Positions 44,164-53,785 of a DNA stretch of 64,000 bases are shown in pieces. The translations under genes were made by a program, and so were the position numbers. This stretch comes from Weissella halotolerans DSM 20190 (lineage in GTDB: Bacteria > Bacillota > Bacilli > Lactobacillales > Lactobacillaceae): NCBI RefSeq assembly GCF_000420365.1, contig NZ_ATUU01000002.1:62001-126000 (forward strand), given 5' to 3'. The notes under the pieces were generated by a model, which was not told where the DNA came from, made no database searches, and saw only the letters and a program-made list of their open reading frames with translations. The first letter of the stretch is position 1; every line of letters starts with the position of its first letter.

Positions 44164-45204
44164 CTAGCCTTTCTGGTCAAATTGCTTGAGAAAACGAATA
44201 TCGTTCAAGTAGAAGTTACGAATATCTTCTACGCCATGCTTCAACATGGCAAAACGGTCTGGTCCCAGACCAAATGCAAAGCCTCCATATACATCTGGGT
44301 CTACGCCGGCCATGCGTAATACATTTGGATGGACCATGCCAGCTCCTAGAACTTCAATCCAGTCAATATCCTCTGGTTTGGTCTGGTCCGTAACTGGTCC
44401 CCAGGACACATCAACTTCAACAGAAGGTTCCGTAAAGGGAAAATAAGATGGCCGTAAACGGATATCATGATCAGCGCCAAATAGTTGGTGGGCCACTGCT
44501 AATAACGTTCCTTTCAAATCACCCATTGTAATATGCTTATCAATTACTAAGCCCTCAACTTGGTGAAATTGGTGCGAATGTGTCGCATCATCTGTATCAC
44601 GCCGATAGACCCGACCTGGTGAAATCATCTTCAATGGTCCCTTAGAAAAATCGTGTTGTTCTAGCGTCCGGGCTTGAACCGGTGACGTTTGGGTCCGCAT
44701 CAACAAGCTTTTACTAATATAAAATGTATCCTGCATATCACGGGCGGGGTGGTCTTCAGGTAAGTTCATGCGCTTAAAGTTATATTCATCCTGTTCGACC
44801 TCAGGCCCTTCAACAATTTGATAACCCATCCCAATAAATTGGTCCTCTAAGTCTTCAATGATTTGTTGTAAGACATGGGGTTGCCCCTGAACAACTGGTT
44901 TACCTGGTAAGGTGACATCAATTGTTTCACCTGCCAATTGCGCTGCTAATGCTGCTGCGGCCAGGGTAGCTTGTTTATCACCAATGGCCTGGGTCAAGGT
45001 ATCACGTAATTCATTAGCCTTGGCCCCAATGGTTGGCCGCTCTGCCGGTGCTAAATCTTTCATTCCGCGCAATACTTCGGTAATTGGCCCTTTTTTACCC
45101 AGCCACTTGACCCGAATCTGATTCAAGTCTGCTTGTGAGTCACTAGCACTAATCTCTGCCAAGGCTGTTACCCTTAATTGGTCTAGTTTTTCTGCTAAAC
45201 TCAT
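44164..45204 (-). CDS. pheS: phenylalanyl-tRNA synthetase alpha chain
   Basis: Catalytic class II subunit. The 346 residues show motif 2 ([24 protein letters not shown]) and motif 3 ([14 protein letters not shown]), plus the N-terminal coiled coil that binds tRNA. The start is preceded by GGAG and a T-box leader with a Phe specifier. Confidence 0.97.
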   Translation of the reverse strand: MSLAEKLDQLRVTALAEISASDSQADLNQIRVKWLGKKGPITEVLRGMKDLAPAERPTIGAKANELRDTLTQAIGDKQATLAAAALAAQLAGETIDVTLPGKPVVQGQPHVLQQIIEDLEDQFIGMGYQIVEGPEVEQDEYNFKRMNLPEDHPARDMQDTFYISKSLLMRTQTSPVQARTLEQHDFSKGPLKMISPGRVYRRDTDDATHSHQFHQVEGLVIDKHITMGDLKGTLLAVAHQLFGADHDIRLRPSYFPFTEPSVEVDVSWGPVTDQTKPEDIDWIEVLGAGMVHPNVLRMAGVDPDVYGGFAFGLGPDRFAMLKHGVEDIRNFYLNDIRFLKQFDQKG

Positions 45205-45230
45205 TTCCTAACTCCTTTTTTTAATTCAAT

Positions 45231-45475
45231 AAAAAAGTCCCTTCGATAATGAAATATCGAAGGGACGCTAATAGACGTGGTACCACCCTGATTCAATGCC
45301 CAAAATATAGGCATCCTCAAGCAGTCAGTTAACGCTGACTAAGCGGAACCACCTTATCAATGGCTCGACTCCTGGTTGAATCTGCAAATAAGCATTAGGT
45401 TGGGCTTTCACCATCCCCAATTCGCTAGCTAATCCTTAATTGCTCTGACCATTCACTGTCTTTATACCCTATTTT
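45231..45475 (-). promoter_or_regulatory. T-box riboswitch, tRNA-Phe responsive
   Basis: The invariant T-box AGGGTGGTACCACG reads at 45276-45289 on the minus strand. It is followed by a terminator hairpin at 45237-45266 with a T-run to 45231, so the leader can switch between antiterminator and terminator. GGTGAAAGCCC marks stem I. The candidate specifier is TTC (Phe) at 45378-45380. Uncharged tRNA-Phe would allow pheST transcription. Confidence 0.93.
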
Positions 45476-45504
45476 ACCGATTGTTTGCCAGCAAGGCAAG
45501 CCAC

Positions 45505-45873
45505 TTAGCCCGTAATTACTGATTCATTCGGTACCATCCACTTGTCTGACCACTGATGAATGGCCGTCATCATTTCCTTCATGGACTCACCTTTAGGCGT
45601 TAAGGCATATTCAATTAAAGACGAATTTTCATAGGTCCGTCGCTCAATAATCTGCCCCTCTTCTAGTTCCTTCAGCCGTTCAACGAGCACACGGTCTGAA
45701 CACTTCGTTACCATTTGTGAAAGGTCCTTAAAGCGCATAGGACCGTTATTAAGTAATGATTCAATAATTAAACCATTCCATTTCCGGCCTAGAAAAGCAA
45801 AGGTAGCAATAAACTTGTCACATAGCACCGGTTGTTCACTACAATCAACAGGTTTTGTAACCGTTTCTGTCAT
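45505..45873 (-). CDS. HxlR-family transcriptional regulator
   Basis: A 122-residue winged-helix protein with the HxlR pattern: CDKFIATFAFLGRKWNGLII, MRFKDLSQMV, VLVERLKELEEGQIIERR and YALTPKGESM. Two Cys (C11, C18) flank the start of the domain, as in thiol- or aldehyde-sensing HxlR members. The regulated gene is not evident; femX upstream on the same strand and the pheS T-box downstream seem unrelated. Confidence 0.9.
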   Translation of the reverse strand: MTETVTKPVDCSEQPVLCDKFIATFAFLGRKWNGLIIESLLNNGPMRFKDLSQMVTKCSDRVLVERLKELEEGQIIERRTYENSSLIEYALTPKGESMKEMMTAIHQWSDKWMVPNESVITG

Positions 45874-45994
45874 CTTCCCACTGCTCCTTTCTTTGATTAA
45901 TTATATTATTTTCTAGATTTAAGCTATTAGCTATACCTGTCCATTTTAACGCGTTTACTTACTAATTACCAGGCAGGCTTGATTAGCCTGATTG

Positions 45995-47005
45995 CTAGTC
46001 ATTTTCCACTAATTTTGCATAGACCGTTGGATCAATTACCCGGTCGATTTCTCCAATATACTCAGTAGCTGGTGCTTTTACAAAGACATGCTTGAACAGG
46101 TAGAGATGGTCACTGCGATCTTCTTCACCAATCCCGCCCATATCATAGTAACGAACACCATTGTCCAGAGCCCACTGAATCATCGCGGTTTGGACAGCAT
46201 AGGGGGCATAGTAAGTTTCACCATCGACTGAGCCAGCATACATATACCAGACTTTATCACCATACTTAAAACCGATTCCCGTTGACAATAGCTGTCCTTG
46301 GCGTCGAGCGACAAAGATTTGCATGATATCAGCTCCAAAGGCTGCTTGCATGCGTTCAAAATAGGCCTTGGGCCGATAAGTAATACCGTGGCGCTTAGCC
46401 ATGGCCTCGTAGGTTGTATAAAAGTCGGCTAGTTCAGCCGCGGTTGCACCATTGGTAACAGTAACCCCATCACGAATAGGCCGCTTTAACTTACTCTTGG
46501 TTTTTGAAGGGTACAGATCCAAGGTCTGTTTGGCCTCAGGAAAGGCCGTCAAATCCATCACCATATTAAGACGGGGTTGAATCGTTGCATGCATACCAGC
46601 GGCGGCCACATTCCGATTACGGGTCTGAAAGCCATGGTCTTGTAAGGCCTGATTTAACTCATCTGAATAAGGCACCTCAGGATCCATACGTAAAACGTAA
46701 GCATCACTCAAATGTGGTAAGGCCTCTGCTAGCAAGGCATCTAGGAGCGCTAAATCAAAGGTTGCCATCACTGGTCCCTTTGACGCATAGGCAAATTTCT
46801 TACCAGCGGGAGTATCAGTTAGCAGTACCGATAAGGCCGCTTTAATCTGACCATCCGCATCCTGAACATAAAAGTCTCGGGCCTCCCAGTTGTTTTTTAC
46901 GCTACCCCAGGCTAAGTCTTGCGTTACCCGCGCACTGGGAGTTGTACGGACAAAATTTTGATAGGCTGCAACCTGTTTTTGATCATTCCTGTCCAACATT
47001 GGCAT
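45995..47005 (-). CDS. femX: FemX-type aminoacyltransferase (peptidoglycan interpeptide bridge)
   Basis: Uses aminoacyl-tRNA to add the first bridge residue to the lysine of UDP-MurNAc-pentapeptide. The 336 residues resemble, from memory, Weissella viridescens FemX almost throughout: ITQDLAW-like opening, KFAYASKGPVM, GMHATIQPRLNMVMDLT, LYPSKTKSK and the GIGFKYGDKVWYMYAGS core of the GNAT-like fold. I chose the ATG at 47005 (MPMLDRN), 8 bases after GAAGG; the 47068 start would lie on the -10 box and lacks a Shine-Dalgarno. The amino acid transferred cannot be told here. Confidence 0.92.
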   Translation of the reverse strand: MPMLDRNDQKQVAAYQNFVRTTPSARVTQDLAWGSVKNNWEARDFYVQDADGQIKAALSVLLTDTPAGKKFAYASKGPVMATFDLALLDALLAEALPHLSDAYVLRMDPEVPYSDELNQALQDHGFQTRNRNVAAAGMHATIQPRLNMVMDLTAFPEAKQTLDLYPSKTKSKLKRPIRDGVTVTNGATAAELADFYTTYEAMAKRHGITYRPKAYFERMQAAFGADIMQIFVARRQGQLLSTGIGFKYGDKVWYMYAGSVDGETYYAPYAVQTAMIQWALDNGVRYYDMGGIGEEDRSDHLYLFKHVFVKAPATEYIGEIDRVIDPTVYAKLVEND

Positions 47006-47066
47006 GCCAACTACCTTCTTTCCTAAATAATTGTATTTATTTTTATAATATTTCCTACCGTTAGCC

Positions 47067-47072
47067 ATTATA
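47067..47072 (-). promoter_or_regulatory. extended -10 promoter of femX
   Basis: TGCTATAAT on the minus strand (TGn-TATAAT), about 62 bases before the chosen femX start, supporting that start. Confidence 0.6.
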
Positions 47073-47099
47073 GCATAGCCAATTTACTAGCTAAGGGCC

Positions 47100-47105
47100 T
47101 ATAAT
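47100..47105 (+). promoter_or_regulatory. -10 box directly before the TrmH-family gene
   Basis: Perfect TATAAT ending 7 bases before the ATG, which would place transcription start at or near the A of the ATG. The -35 is not recognisable. Confidence 0.45.
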
Positions 47106-47112
47106 AGACATT

Positions 47113-47883
47113 ATGGAAAATATAAAATCAACTCAAAATAGCCGAGTGAAAACATGGCAAAAATTATCAAGTAAAAAAGGCCGTCAAGCAAGTGGTAGCT
47201 ACCTCTTAGACGGTTGGCACTTAGTGGAAGAGGCCATTCAACATCATGGCCACCTACACGCATTAATCGGCACTAGTGAGCAATTAAAGCTACATGCCAC
47301 TGAACTTCCTACCGGGGTTCCTGTTTTTGAAATTACGCCTGAGATTGCCAAAAAGTTATCCGACTTAGTGACCCCTCAGGGAATTTTTGCAGAAGTTTCC
47401 TTGCCTAAAGCTAACCGGGCCCCTCAATTTATTCATGAAGGCGCCTGGTTGTTCTTAGATGGCATTCAAGACCCGGGTAACGTTGGGACGATGGTTAGGA
47501 CTGCAGATGCTGCTGGCTTTGCTGGCGTTGTCTTTGGCCAAGGTTCGGTAGACCCCTATTCACCTAAGGCTACTCGTGCCATGCAGGGCAGCCAATTTCA
47601 TATTGAACTAGCCAGCGGTGACCTCTTAACATGGACGGCGGCCTTTAAGGAAAACGGGATCAATGTCTATGGTACGGAATTAAACCCTGCCGCAGTGGAC
47701 TTGTTTACCGTTAATCCCGAACCTGCCTTTGCCTTAATCATGGGCAACGAGGGTCAGGGAATGCAGCCTGCTCTAAGTGCTGCTGCAAGTCAAAATCTCT
47801 ACATTCCTTTGGTGGGCGAAGCAGAGTCTTTGAACGTGGCAGTTGCAGCTGGTATTGCCATGTTTGCGCTCACTCAAGGTTAA
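47113..47883 (+). CDS. TrmH/SpoU-family RNA 2'-O-methyltransferase
   Basis: A 256-residue SPOUT enzyme that methylates a ribose in rRNA or tRNA. The N-terminal substrate-binding domain begins MENIKSTQNSRVKTWQKL, and the knotted domain has motif 1 GIQDPGNVGTMVRTADAAGF, motif 2 LIMGNEGQGM and motif 3 IPLVGEAESLNVAVAAGI. It belongs to the YsgA-like group; the exact target is unknown. No Shine-Dalgarno lies near the ATG, but a -10 box does, hinting at a leaderless mRNA. Confidence 0.9.
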   Translation: MENIKSTQNSRVKTWQKLSSKKGRQASGSYLLDGWHLVEEAIQHHGHLHALIGTSEQLKLHATELPTGVPVFEITPEIAKKLSDLVTPQGIFAEVSLPKANRAPQFIHEGAWLFLDGIQDPGNVGTMVRTADAAGFAGVVFGQGSVDPYSPKATRAMQGSQFHIELASGDLLTWTAAFKENGINVYGTELNPAAVDLFTVNPEPAFALIMGNEGQGMQPALSAAASQNLYIPLVGEAESLNVAVAAGIAMFALTQG

Positions 47884-47928
47884 CTTAATCTTTGACCCGT
47901 ATGCTGATTTGTGGAGGGCGATGATTCT

Positions 47929-48420
47929 ATGAAAAATTGGCAAACCGATTCTGAATATCTGACACTTGTTGATGATCTTTTGGCGCGCCGGGAGGTCCAA
48001 TCATTGGCCCAGTATACCCAGCATCACCACTCAGATCGACTAACCCATTCACTCAGCGTTTCTTATCGTAGTTACTGTATTGCTAAACGCTTAGGCTTAA
48101 ATACACGCGCTGTGGCACGGGCTGGTCTCTTACATGACTTGTTTTTTTATGACTGGCGAGTAACAAAGTTTGAGCTAGGGACACATGCCTTTATTCATGC
48201 CCGTGTCGCCGTACGTAATGCCGAGAAACTTACTCCCTTATCGCCGATGGAAAAGGATATTATCTTAAAACATATGTGGGGTGCAACGACTGCCCTACCG
48301 CACTATCGTGAGAGTATTCTTGTCGACTTTGTTGATGACTACCAGGCGGTGGTTGAGTTTTGTCAGCCCTGGTCTCAGCACGTTAAACGCCTACTACAAC
48401 AGTTAACCAACGCCTTTTAA
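47929..48420 (+). CDS. HD-domain hydrolase
   Basis: A 163-residue metal-dependent phosphohydrolase-like protein. HHHSDRLTHSLSVSYRSY supplies the first His, AGLLHDLFFYDW the HD pair, HIARVAVRNAEKL-like and LKHMWG the following metal ligands. The family removes phosphate from nucleotides or related molecules; substrate unknown. I chose the ATG at 47929 with GGAGG 11 bases upstream. It lies 45 bases after the methyltransferase gene and shares its terminator. Confidence 0.88.
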   Translation: MKNWQTDSEYLTLVDDLLARREVQSLAQYTQHHHSDRLTHSLSVSYRSYCIAKRLGLNTRAVARAGLLHDLFFYDWRVTKFELGTHAFIHARVAVRNAEKLTPLSPMEKDIILKHMWGATTALPHYRESILVDFVDDYQAVVEFCQPWSQHVKRLLQQLTNAF

Positions 48421-48465
48421 AAAATACCGACTAGCTCATATATATGGCCTAGTCGGTATTTTTTT
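48419..48465. terminator. terminator of the HD gene
   Basis: AAAATACCGACTAG and CTAGTCGGTATTTT, with T-run on the plus strand. Confidence 0.88.
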
Positions 48466-48578
48466 GCTTAATTATCTGATACTTATCCAAAGTGTTTCCT
48501 TAATTTTACTTAGCAAGAATTGCCTGACTAACATCTACTTGATTAAACTTAACCACTTTCGCTGGCAAAAGCTTATTA

Positions 48579-49127
48579 TTAGACCTTGCTACCATATATT
48601 TTATCCAGCACACTAACAATGCCCTGTTCAACCAAGTAAGCCGCCTTTTTTTCAGACGATAATTGCCAACGTGCTAATATGTCAACGACGGCATCCACAG
48701 TAAAGGCAATTCGCATTCGTCGATTATAGTCGTCACTGGCTATATGCTGACTTTCAATAAGTTCATTACAAAAAGTTTGCTTCATATCTTGTACAAAGTG
48801 ATCCCCTTCTCTGATAAATAGGGTTAGCACCCGACTATTTTCCTCTACATAATTAATTACCTTATGCATAAGACGTTCTGGATCAAATTCCAAATGATCT
48901 TCCAAATCCTTAATCATAATCACTACTAAATCATCAATCAGTCCATCGCTTAATTGTTCAAACAAATCCCCCACATTGTCATAATACTTATAAAAGGTTG
49001 AGCGTCCAACATCAGCCCTTTCTGCTACTTCTGAAACCATAATTGTGTGCAATGACTGCTCTGCTATTAAATCAATAAAGGCCTCCTTTATCAGTCGTTT
49101 TGTTCGGTTTACTCTTCGGTCCACCAT
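48579..49127 (-). CDS. TetR-family transcriptional regulator
   Basis: A 182-residue repressor with the N-terminal helix-turn-helix TIMVSEVAERADVGRSTFYKYYDNVGDL and a helical C-terminal ligand domain. GGGAGG lies 9 bases before the ATG. A palindrome about 123 bases upstream near its promoter may be its own operator. No efflux pump or enzyme lies beside it; the next gene is the interrupted adhesin, transcribed toward it. Confidence 0.93.
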   Translation of the reverse strand: MVDRRVNRTKRLIKEAFIDLIAEQSLHTIMVSEVAERADVGRSTFYKYYDNVGDLFEQLSDGLIDDLVVIMIKDLEDHLEFDPERLMHKVINYVEENSRVLTLFIREGDHFVQDMKQTFCNELIESQHIASDDYNRRMRIAFTVDAVVDILARWQLSSEKKAAYLVEQGIVSVLDKIYGSKV

Positions 49128-49249
49128 TAAGTCTGTCCTCCCGCACGGTTTTAAATAAAGATAACATCACAATCGTGTACCGCTGATCAAGCTACTACGC
49201 TGCTATTGCTTTAACCGTATCCCACTATTCTAACAAGCTATCACACTTT

Positions 49250-49267
49250 AAGGAAAGCGGTTTCCTT
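49250..49267. promoter_or_regulatory. palindrome upstream of the TetR gene, cre-like
   Basis: AAGGAAA-GCGG-TTTCCTT, close to a putative TAGAAT -10 (about 49220-49225). Its core GGAAAGCGGTTTCC matches the cre consensus at 12 of 14 bases. A TetR autoregulatory site or a cre are both possible. Confidence 0.45.
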
Positions 49268-49416
49268 TATGCACTCGTATATTCTTGCTCAGTCACACAC
49301 TATATTTGTACCATAGGACCTTCGTTTTCTACGAGTCACCAAGCTTTATCTTGTTTTCTAAACTACATAACACCGACTTCGTTAGTTATTAAACAGGTAA
49401 AGAATGTGTTTTATGT

Positions 49417-49455
49417 AAAAAAAGAACTAATCTTTTTAAAAGATTAGTTCTTTTT
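49417..49455 (-). terminator. terminator after the adhesin gene
   Basis: AAAAGAACTAATCT and its complement around an A/T-rich loop, with T-run on the minus strand. Confidence 0.88.
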
Positions 49456-49489
49456 CATTGTTTACATGACCCTATAAGGGTTCATAACG

Positions 49490-52400
49490 TTAATTTTCAC
49501 GACGCTTTTTACTTTCCCTACCAAGCATACCCAGCATCAGTCCAATGACGCCCACAACTGTTAAGGTATTTGTTGCTCGCTCACCAGTTTTAGGCAAGGC
49601 TTGCTCAGTTTTTGCTAAGGTTTGCTTGGTAACCGCCTTAGTTGGCTTAACTGCTTGTGCTGCTTGCCTAGCTAGTTCAGCAGGTGTTGTCTGTTCTCTA
49701 GCCTTTTCTAACAATGTCGTCACAACCACCGTTTTTGCGATAGCTGTCTTACCGTTAATTCTATTTGTAATGGTTGCAACTAATCTTGTCCCATCCTTGA
49801 GTACATAGTCACTAGGTACTTTAATAGTCCAATGTCCACTTACATCTACCACAGTCGCTCCTAATTTACGGCCAACCTCATCAGTAACTGTTACAATCCC
49901 GCCTACAGTTCCACTACCGGTAATTTGCTGGTCATTGGTATGGACATGGTCAATCGTTACTACTGGATTAGCCGCATCAATCACCAATGTCTTGGCAAAC
50001 GCAGTCCGGCCATTCTTAGGGTTGGTAGCGGTAGCAGTAATCTCTGCCCCTGGTTGTAAGTCCATCCCATTTGGCAATGGAATCGACCACGTTCCATCTT
50101 CTTTAATGCTTGTTTTGCCAATTATTCTACCATTGCCATCTGTTACCACAATCCGATCTCCAGGTAAACCAGACTCTCCAGCTGTTCCAGAGATACTGGT
50201 TGTATCCGACTGGACATCATTAATGGTAACATCTGGTGTACGATACTGCCCGACAATTGTCTGGTCAGAAGCCCCCTGTCCATTATTAGGATTCGTAATA
50301 TGCACCTTTACCATATCACCAGGGTTTAGCGTTGTCCCTTGTGGTACCGGTAGCGTCCACGTTCCGTCTGCTTGAACTTGTGGACTACCAATAATATTAC
50401 CAGCATTATCAGTCACCGTAATGATATCCCCTGGTTGTGCGTTACTCGTTTGACCAGTAAGTGTATCTGCCCCTGCCTCAACGGGGTCAATAGTTGCACC
50501 TGGTACACGGGTATCTGCTACCGGTACCTCAACTAATGTCGGGTCACCTGGGTTATTGGGATTCGTAATGGTTGCGGTCACCTTGGTATTTGCTTCCAAG
50601 CTACCTGCCGGAACATTTGAAATGGTCCACGTTCCATCTGCTTGCACCTTAGTCTCACCTATAACTTTTCCGTGCGCATCCTTTACCACCACCTGATCGC
50701 CAGGTTTACCCGTAGCACCAGCGGTACCTGTGATGATTGCATCACTGTCTTTAATTGGATCAACGGTGATTGATGGTTTACGTGTATCTTCAACCAACTG
50801 TTTAGCCACTGCGGGAGTTTGACTTGGGTCCTTTGGGTTAGTAGCAGTTGCAGTCACCTTGGTGTTGGGCTGTAAGTCAACGTCTTCTGGTACTGGTAGT
50901 GACCAAGTACCATCATCTTTAACCGTTGTCTCTCCAATTTTCTTTCCATCAGCGTCGGTCACCACCACCTGATCACCAGGTTTACCCGTCGTACCAGCCG
51001 TTCCTGAAATAACTCTGTCTGTATCCTTAACTGGATTTAGCGTTACATCCGGTAGATGCTTATCGGTCACCGTTGTTTCATTGCTACCCGTTTGATTGTT
51101 CGCTGGATTTTTGATGGTTACCTGAATCTTATCACCATAAGCTAAGCTCGTTCCTTCAGGGATTGGAAGCGACCAAGATCCATTTTGATCAACCTTGGTT
51201 GTTCCAATGACTTGATTATGACTATCAACAACTGTGATTTCATCCCCCGGTTGACCATTTGGACCAACTTCTCCTGTAATTGCGGTTGACGATTCATCAA
51301 CCCCATCAATTACAACATCCGGAACACGCGTGTCAGTTACCTTTTGACTTGCCGAAGTTGACTCATTATTCAAAGGATTAGTAATCACCGCTTTAACGTC
51401 TGTATTCGGTTTTAACGTTCCCACAGGAAGGTTATCAATACGCCAAGTTCCATCTGCTTGAACCTTCGTTTCACCAATTTTATTTCCAGCCGCATCTGTT
51501 ACAACAATGAGATCACCGGGTTTACCGGACGTACCAATTTCACCTGAAACGGATGTATCTGTATCCTTAACTGGATTCATAGTCGTATTAGGAACACGGG
51601 TATCTGCGACTACCTTTGTAGCTTTACCCCCTTGACCGCTGGCTGGATTTAATACTTCCGCAGTAACTGTTTTCCCAGGTTCTAGGGTCGTCCCAGCTGG
51701 AACATCAATCGTCCATGACAAATCAGCACCTACAGTTGTTGAACCTATTAATTGACCATCCGTACCGTACACATTCACTGTGTCTCCTGGCTTAGCCGTT
51801 GTCTCATCGGCCATCCCCGAAATAGTAGAACTTTCATTTGTCACAGGCGTCGTAATAGTTGTTTGCGGAACACGCGCATCGTATTCATACGTTATGTTAT
51901 AGCTATCTAACTGCCCGGTTACATAGGGATTTCGAATAATGAGCTTCCCAACATTTTGAATGGAATAATACTGTTCGGGTTGACCAGGCGCAATGGTTTT
52001 AGTTGGCTCACTGGTTAATACCCAATTGCCAGCACTATCTTTTTTATAAAGATTAAATGACATGACCCCATCATCCGTGATTTGCGTCATCTTGACCCCA
52101 TAGCCAACAAAGCGATCAGAAAATTGAACATAGCCTTTTTTGAAAGGGCTAAAAACACCATTTCGATTAGCCGGCTCTTCATGTATTACTAAGTAATAGG
52201 TTTTTCCATCTTTTTGTATGGATGCAGGCCGGCCGGTTGTATATTCTTGGTTAGTCCAGCCATCTTGGGTTACGTTATCCATTAATGCCTGCCCAGTCTC
52301 AGCATCTACGTAATGGGTCACCTGATGAATAACTTCAGGAAGATCTTCTCATACCCGGCCCATTGGGGTATAGTCATCAACACCATCATGGTCCTGGTCA

Positions 52401-53482
52401 CTAAATTTTGTCCCATCGGCAAGCAAATACTGTTCAAAAAGGAGACCCGTTCCCTTTACCAAATATAGTTGGATTGATTGACCCGATCTTGCATAACCAT
52501 AACCGGCAAAACTCTGTGACATTAGTGGGGCACTGGTCGTACCTGGAAGAACATAGGTCCTCAAGATTGTCTTCCCATCAGCCGCTATCTCATAGGCGGT
52601 CACTGTGTCAGTTTTAACATTAACCGTAAAGGCAACTTGAATGCTACTTCCCGTGTTTTTTGCAGAATCCCATTGAACAACCCCATCAAATAGATACTCA
52701 TCCTCACTAGCTGGGCGCCAAGTCATGGGTCCCTTGTAACGGGAATAGTTATTAGTTACCCCAAATCCATCTATGTAGTTTGGTGAATCAGGCACACCAT
52801 CCGAGGAAACGGTATCATCAACGGTAGCTAATTGCATTTGTGCATCAGTGGTACTGGTGCTCATCTTTTTAGTCGCTGTACTCGTATTAGTGGAATCGGT
52901 AGTAGTTTCTGCTTTATCGACCGTTGTATCAGCGCTCACCGTGTTAGTAGCAGTTGTTGTGTCAGTCGCACTGGCCTCTGTATTGAGATCCGTATGTGGA
53001 TTTACATCAGAACTAGTAGGATCAGTACGTGTTGGATTGGTCACTGTATCAGGCGTCGTTGGGTCGGTTGTATTAGTGGAATCGGTAGTAGTTTCCGCGT
53101 TATCGACCGTTGTATCAGCACTCACTATGTTAGTAGTCGTTGTGTCCGTCGTACTAGTCTCTGTATTAAGATCCGTATTCGAATCCACATCAGAATTAGT
53201 AGGATCAGTACGCGTTGTGCCGGTCACTGTATCAGGTGTCGTTGGGTCAGTTGTATTAGTGGAATCAGTTGCTAAGGTAACTTGATTTGTCTTCTCAGGC
53301 ACCTCAGTTGACTGTGTGCTCTCAGTCACCTTATCATTTTGTGTTACATCCGCTGACACAGTGGTGACAGAAATGCCACCTAGTGTTAATGCAACTGTTG
53401 TTAAGCCCGCAAAAACCCAGTGCTTACCATCCTTATACATCTTATAACGTCTATTGCTCACCAGATTATCGTGCTTAGTCAT
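49490..53482 (-). pseudogene. giant LPXTG adhesin interrupted by one in-frame TGA
   Basis: Reading from 53482: KxYKxGKxW signal peptide (KMYKDGKHWVFAGL, about residues 14-27), a Thr/Ser/Asp-rich stalk with two near-identical repeats, a globular domain of about 150 residues, then TGA at 52351-52349. The same frame continues without another stop: EDLPEVIHQVTHYVDAETGQ, a mucin-binding-like region, eight Ig-like repeats of about 85-92 residues (each with a PGD...V.D..G..IG.T.V..DG.W core), then LPKTG, a hydrophobic segment and a basic tail at the C-terminus. Intact length would be about 1330 residues. The upstream 377-residue fragment would be secreted but unanchored; the downstream 943-residue fragment has the anchor but no signal peptide. 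A GTG at 52321 has no Shine-Dalgarno. Sequencing error, read-through or true nonsense mutation cannot be told apart. Confidence 0.85.
52886..53254 (-). repeat. two near-identical 186/183-base units in the adhesin stalk
   Basis: Units 52886-53071 and 53072-53254 plus a partial third (53255-53275) encode the Thr/Ser/Asp-rich stalk, with DSTNTTDPTTPDTVT and VSADTTVD in each. The third-base differences are few, so copy number may vary. Confidence 0.85.
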
Positions 53483-53533
53483 GTCTATCCCTCCAATTTC
53501 TAACCCAACTATCTAAATAAAAACCCTCTTAAA

Positions 53534-53573
53534 ACATTCCTTATCCAATACAGGCTAACCTACATTCCTTATC
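53534..53573 (-). repeat. direct repeats in the adhesin leader
   Basis: ACATTCCTTATC occurs at 53534-53545 and 53562-53573 (28 bases apart), within the untranslated leader; on the mRNA strand this is GATAAGGAATGT, with AAGGA resembling a Shine-Dalgarno. Confidence 0.4.
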
Positions 53574-53651
53574 GCTTTAGCTCATAAAGCTTTACCATGA
53601 GATAAACATAAGTTTAACTTGTGATAACTTAAACAAGACTTCTACCTAATT

Positions 53652-53680
53652 ATTATAGGTCTAAAATATGATTACCTCAA
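53652..53680 (-). promoter_or_regulatory. adhesin promoter
   Basis: TTGAGG (53675-53680), 17 bases, TATAAT (53652-53657) on the minus strand, giving a leader of about 162 bases. Confidence 0.7.
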
Positions 53681-53732
53681 CATTTACCTGGTAATTTATA
53701 TCCTTTTCAATATTTTAACGGTTATTTGTAAT

Positions 53733-53763
53733 AAAAAAACCATACAAGTGACTGTATGGTTTC
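53733..53763 (-). terminator. terminator of the WxL operon
   Basis: AAACCATACA and TGTATGGTTT with a short loop, T-run on the minus strand; it separates the WxL genes from the adhesin promoter. Confidence 0.85.
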
Positions 53764-53785
53764 TTTCAATTATTTGTAAATATAA

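Noticed and set aside
52319-52321. GTG at 52321 as the start of an independent 943-codon adhesin gene
   Set aside because: No Shine-Dalgarno, no signal peptide, and the upstream codons are in frame back to the 377-codon gene; a single interrupted gene fits better.
52886-53254. CRISPR array
   Set aside because: Units are 186/183 bases, in frame and coding, without short repeats or spacers.
52832-53285. Two long plus-strand open frames over the adhesin stalk
   Set aside because: Artefacts of the repeated Thr/Ser codons read on the other strand; no Shine-Dalgarno and no sensible protein.
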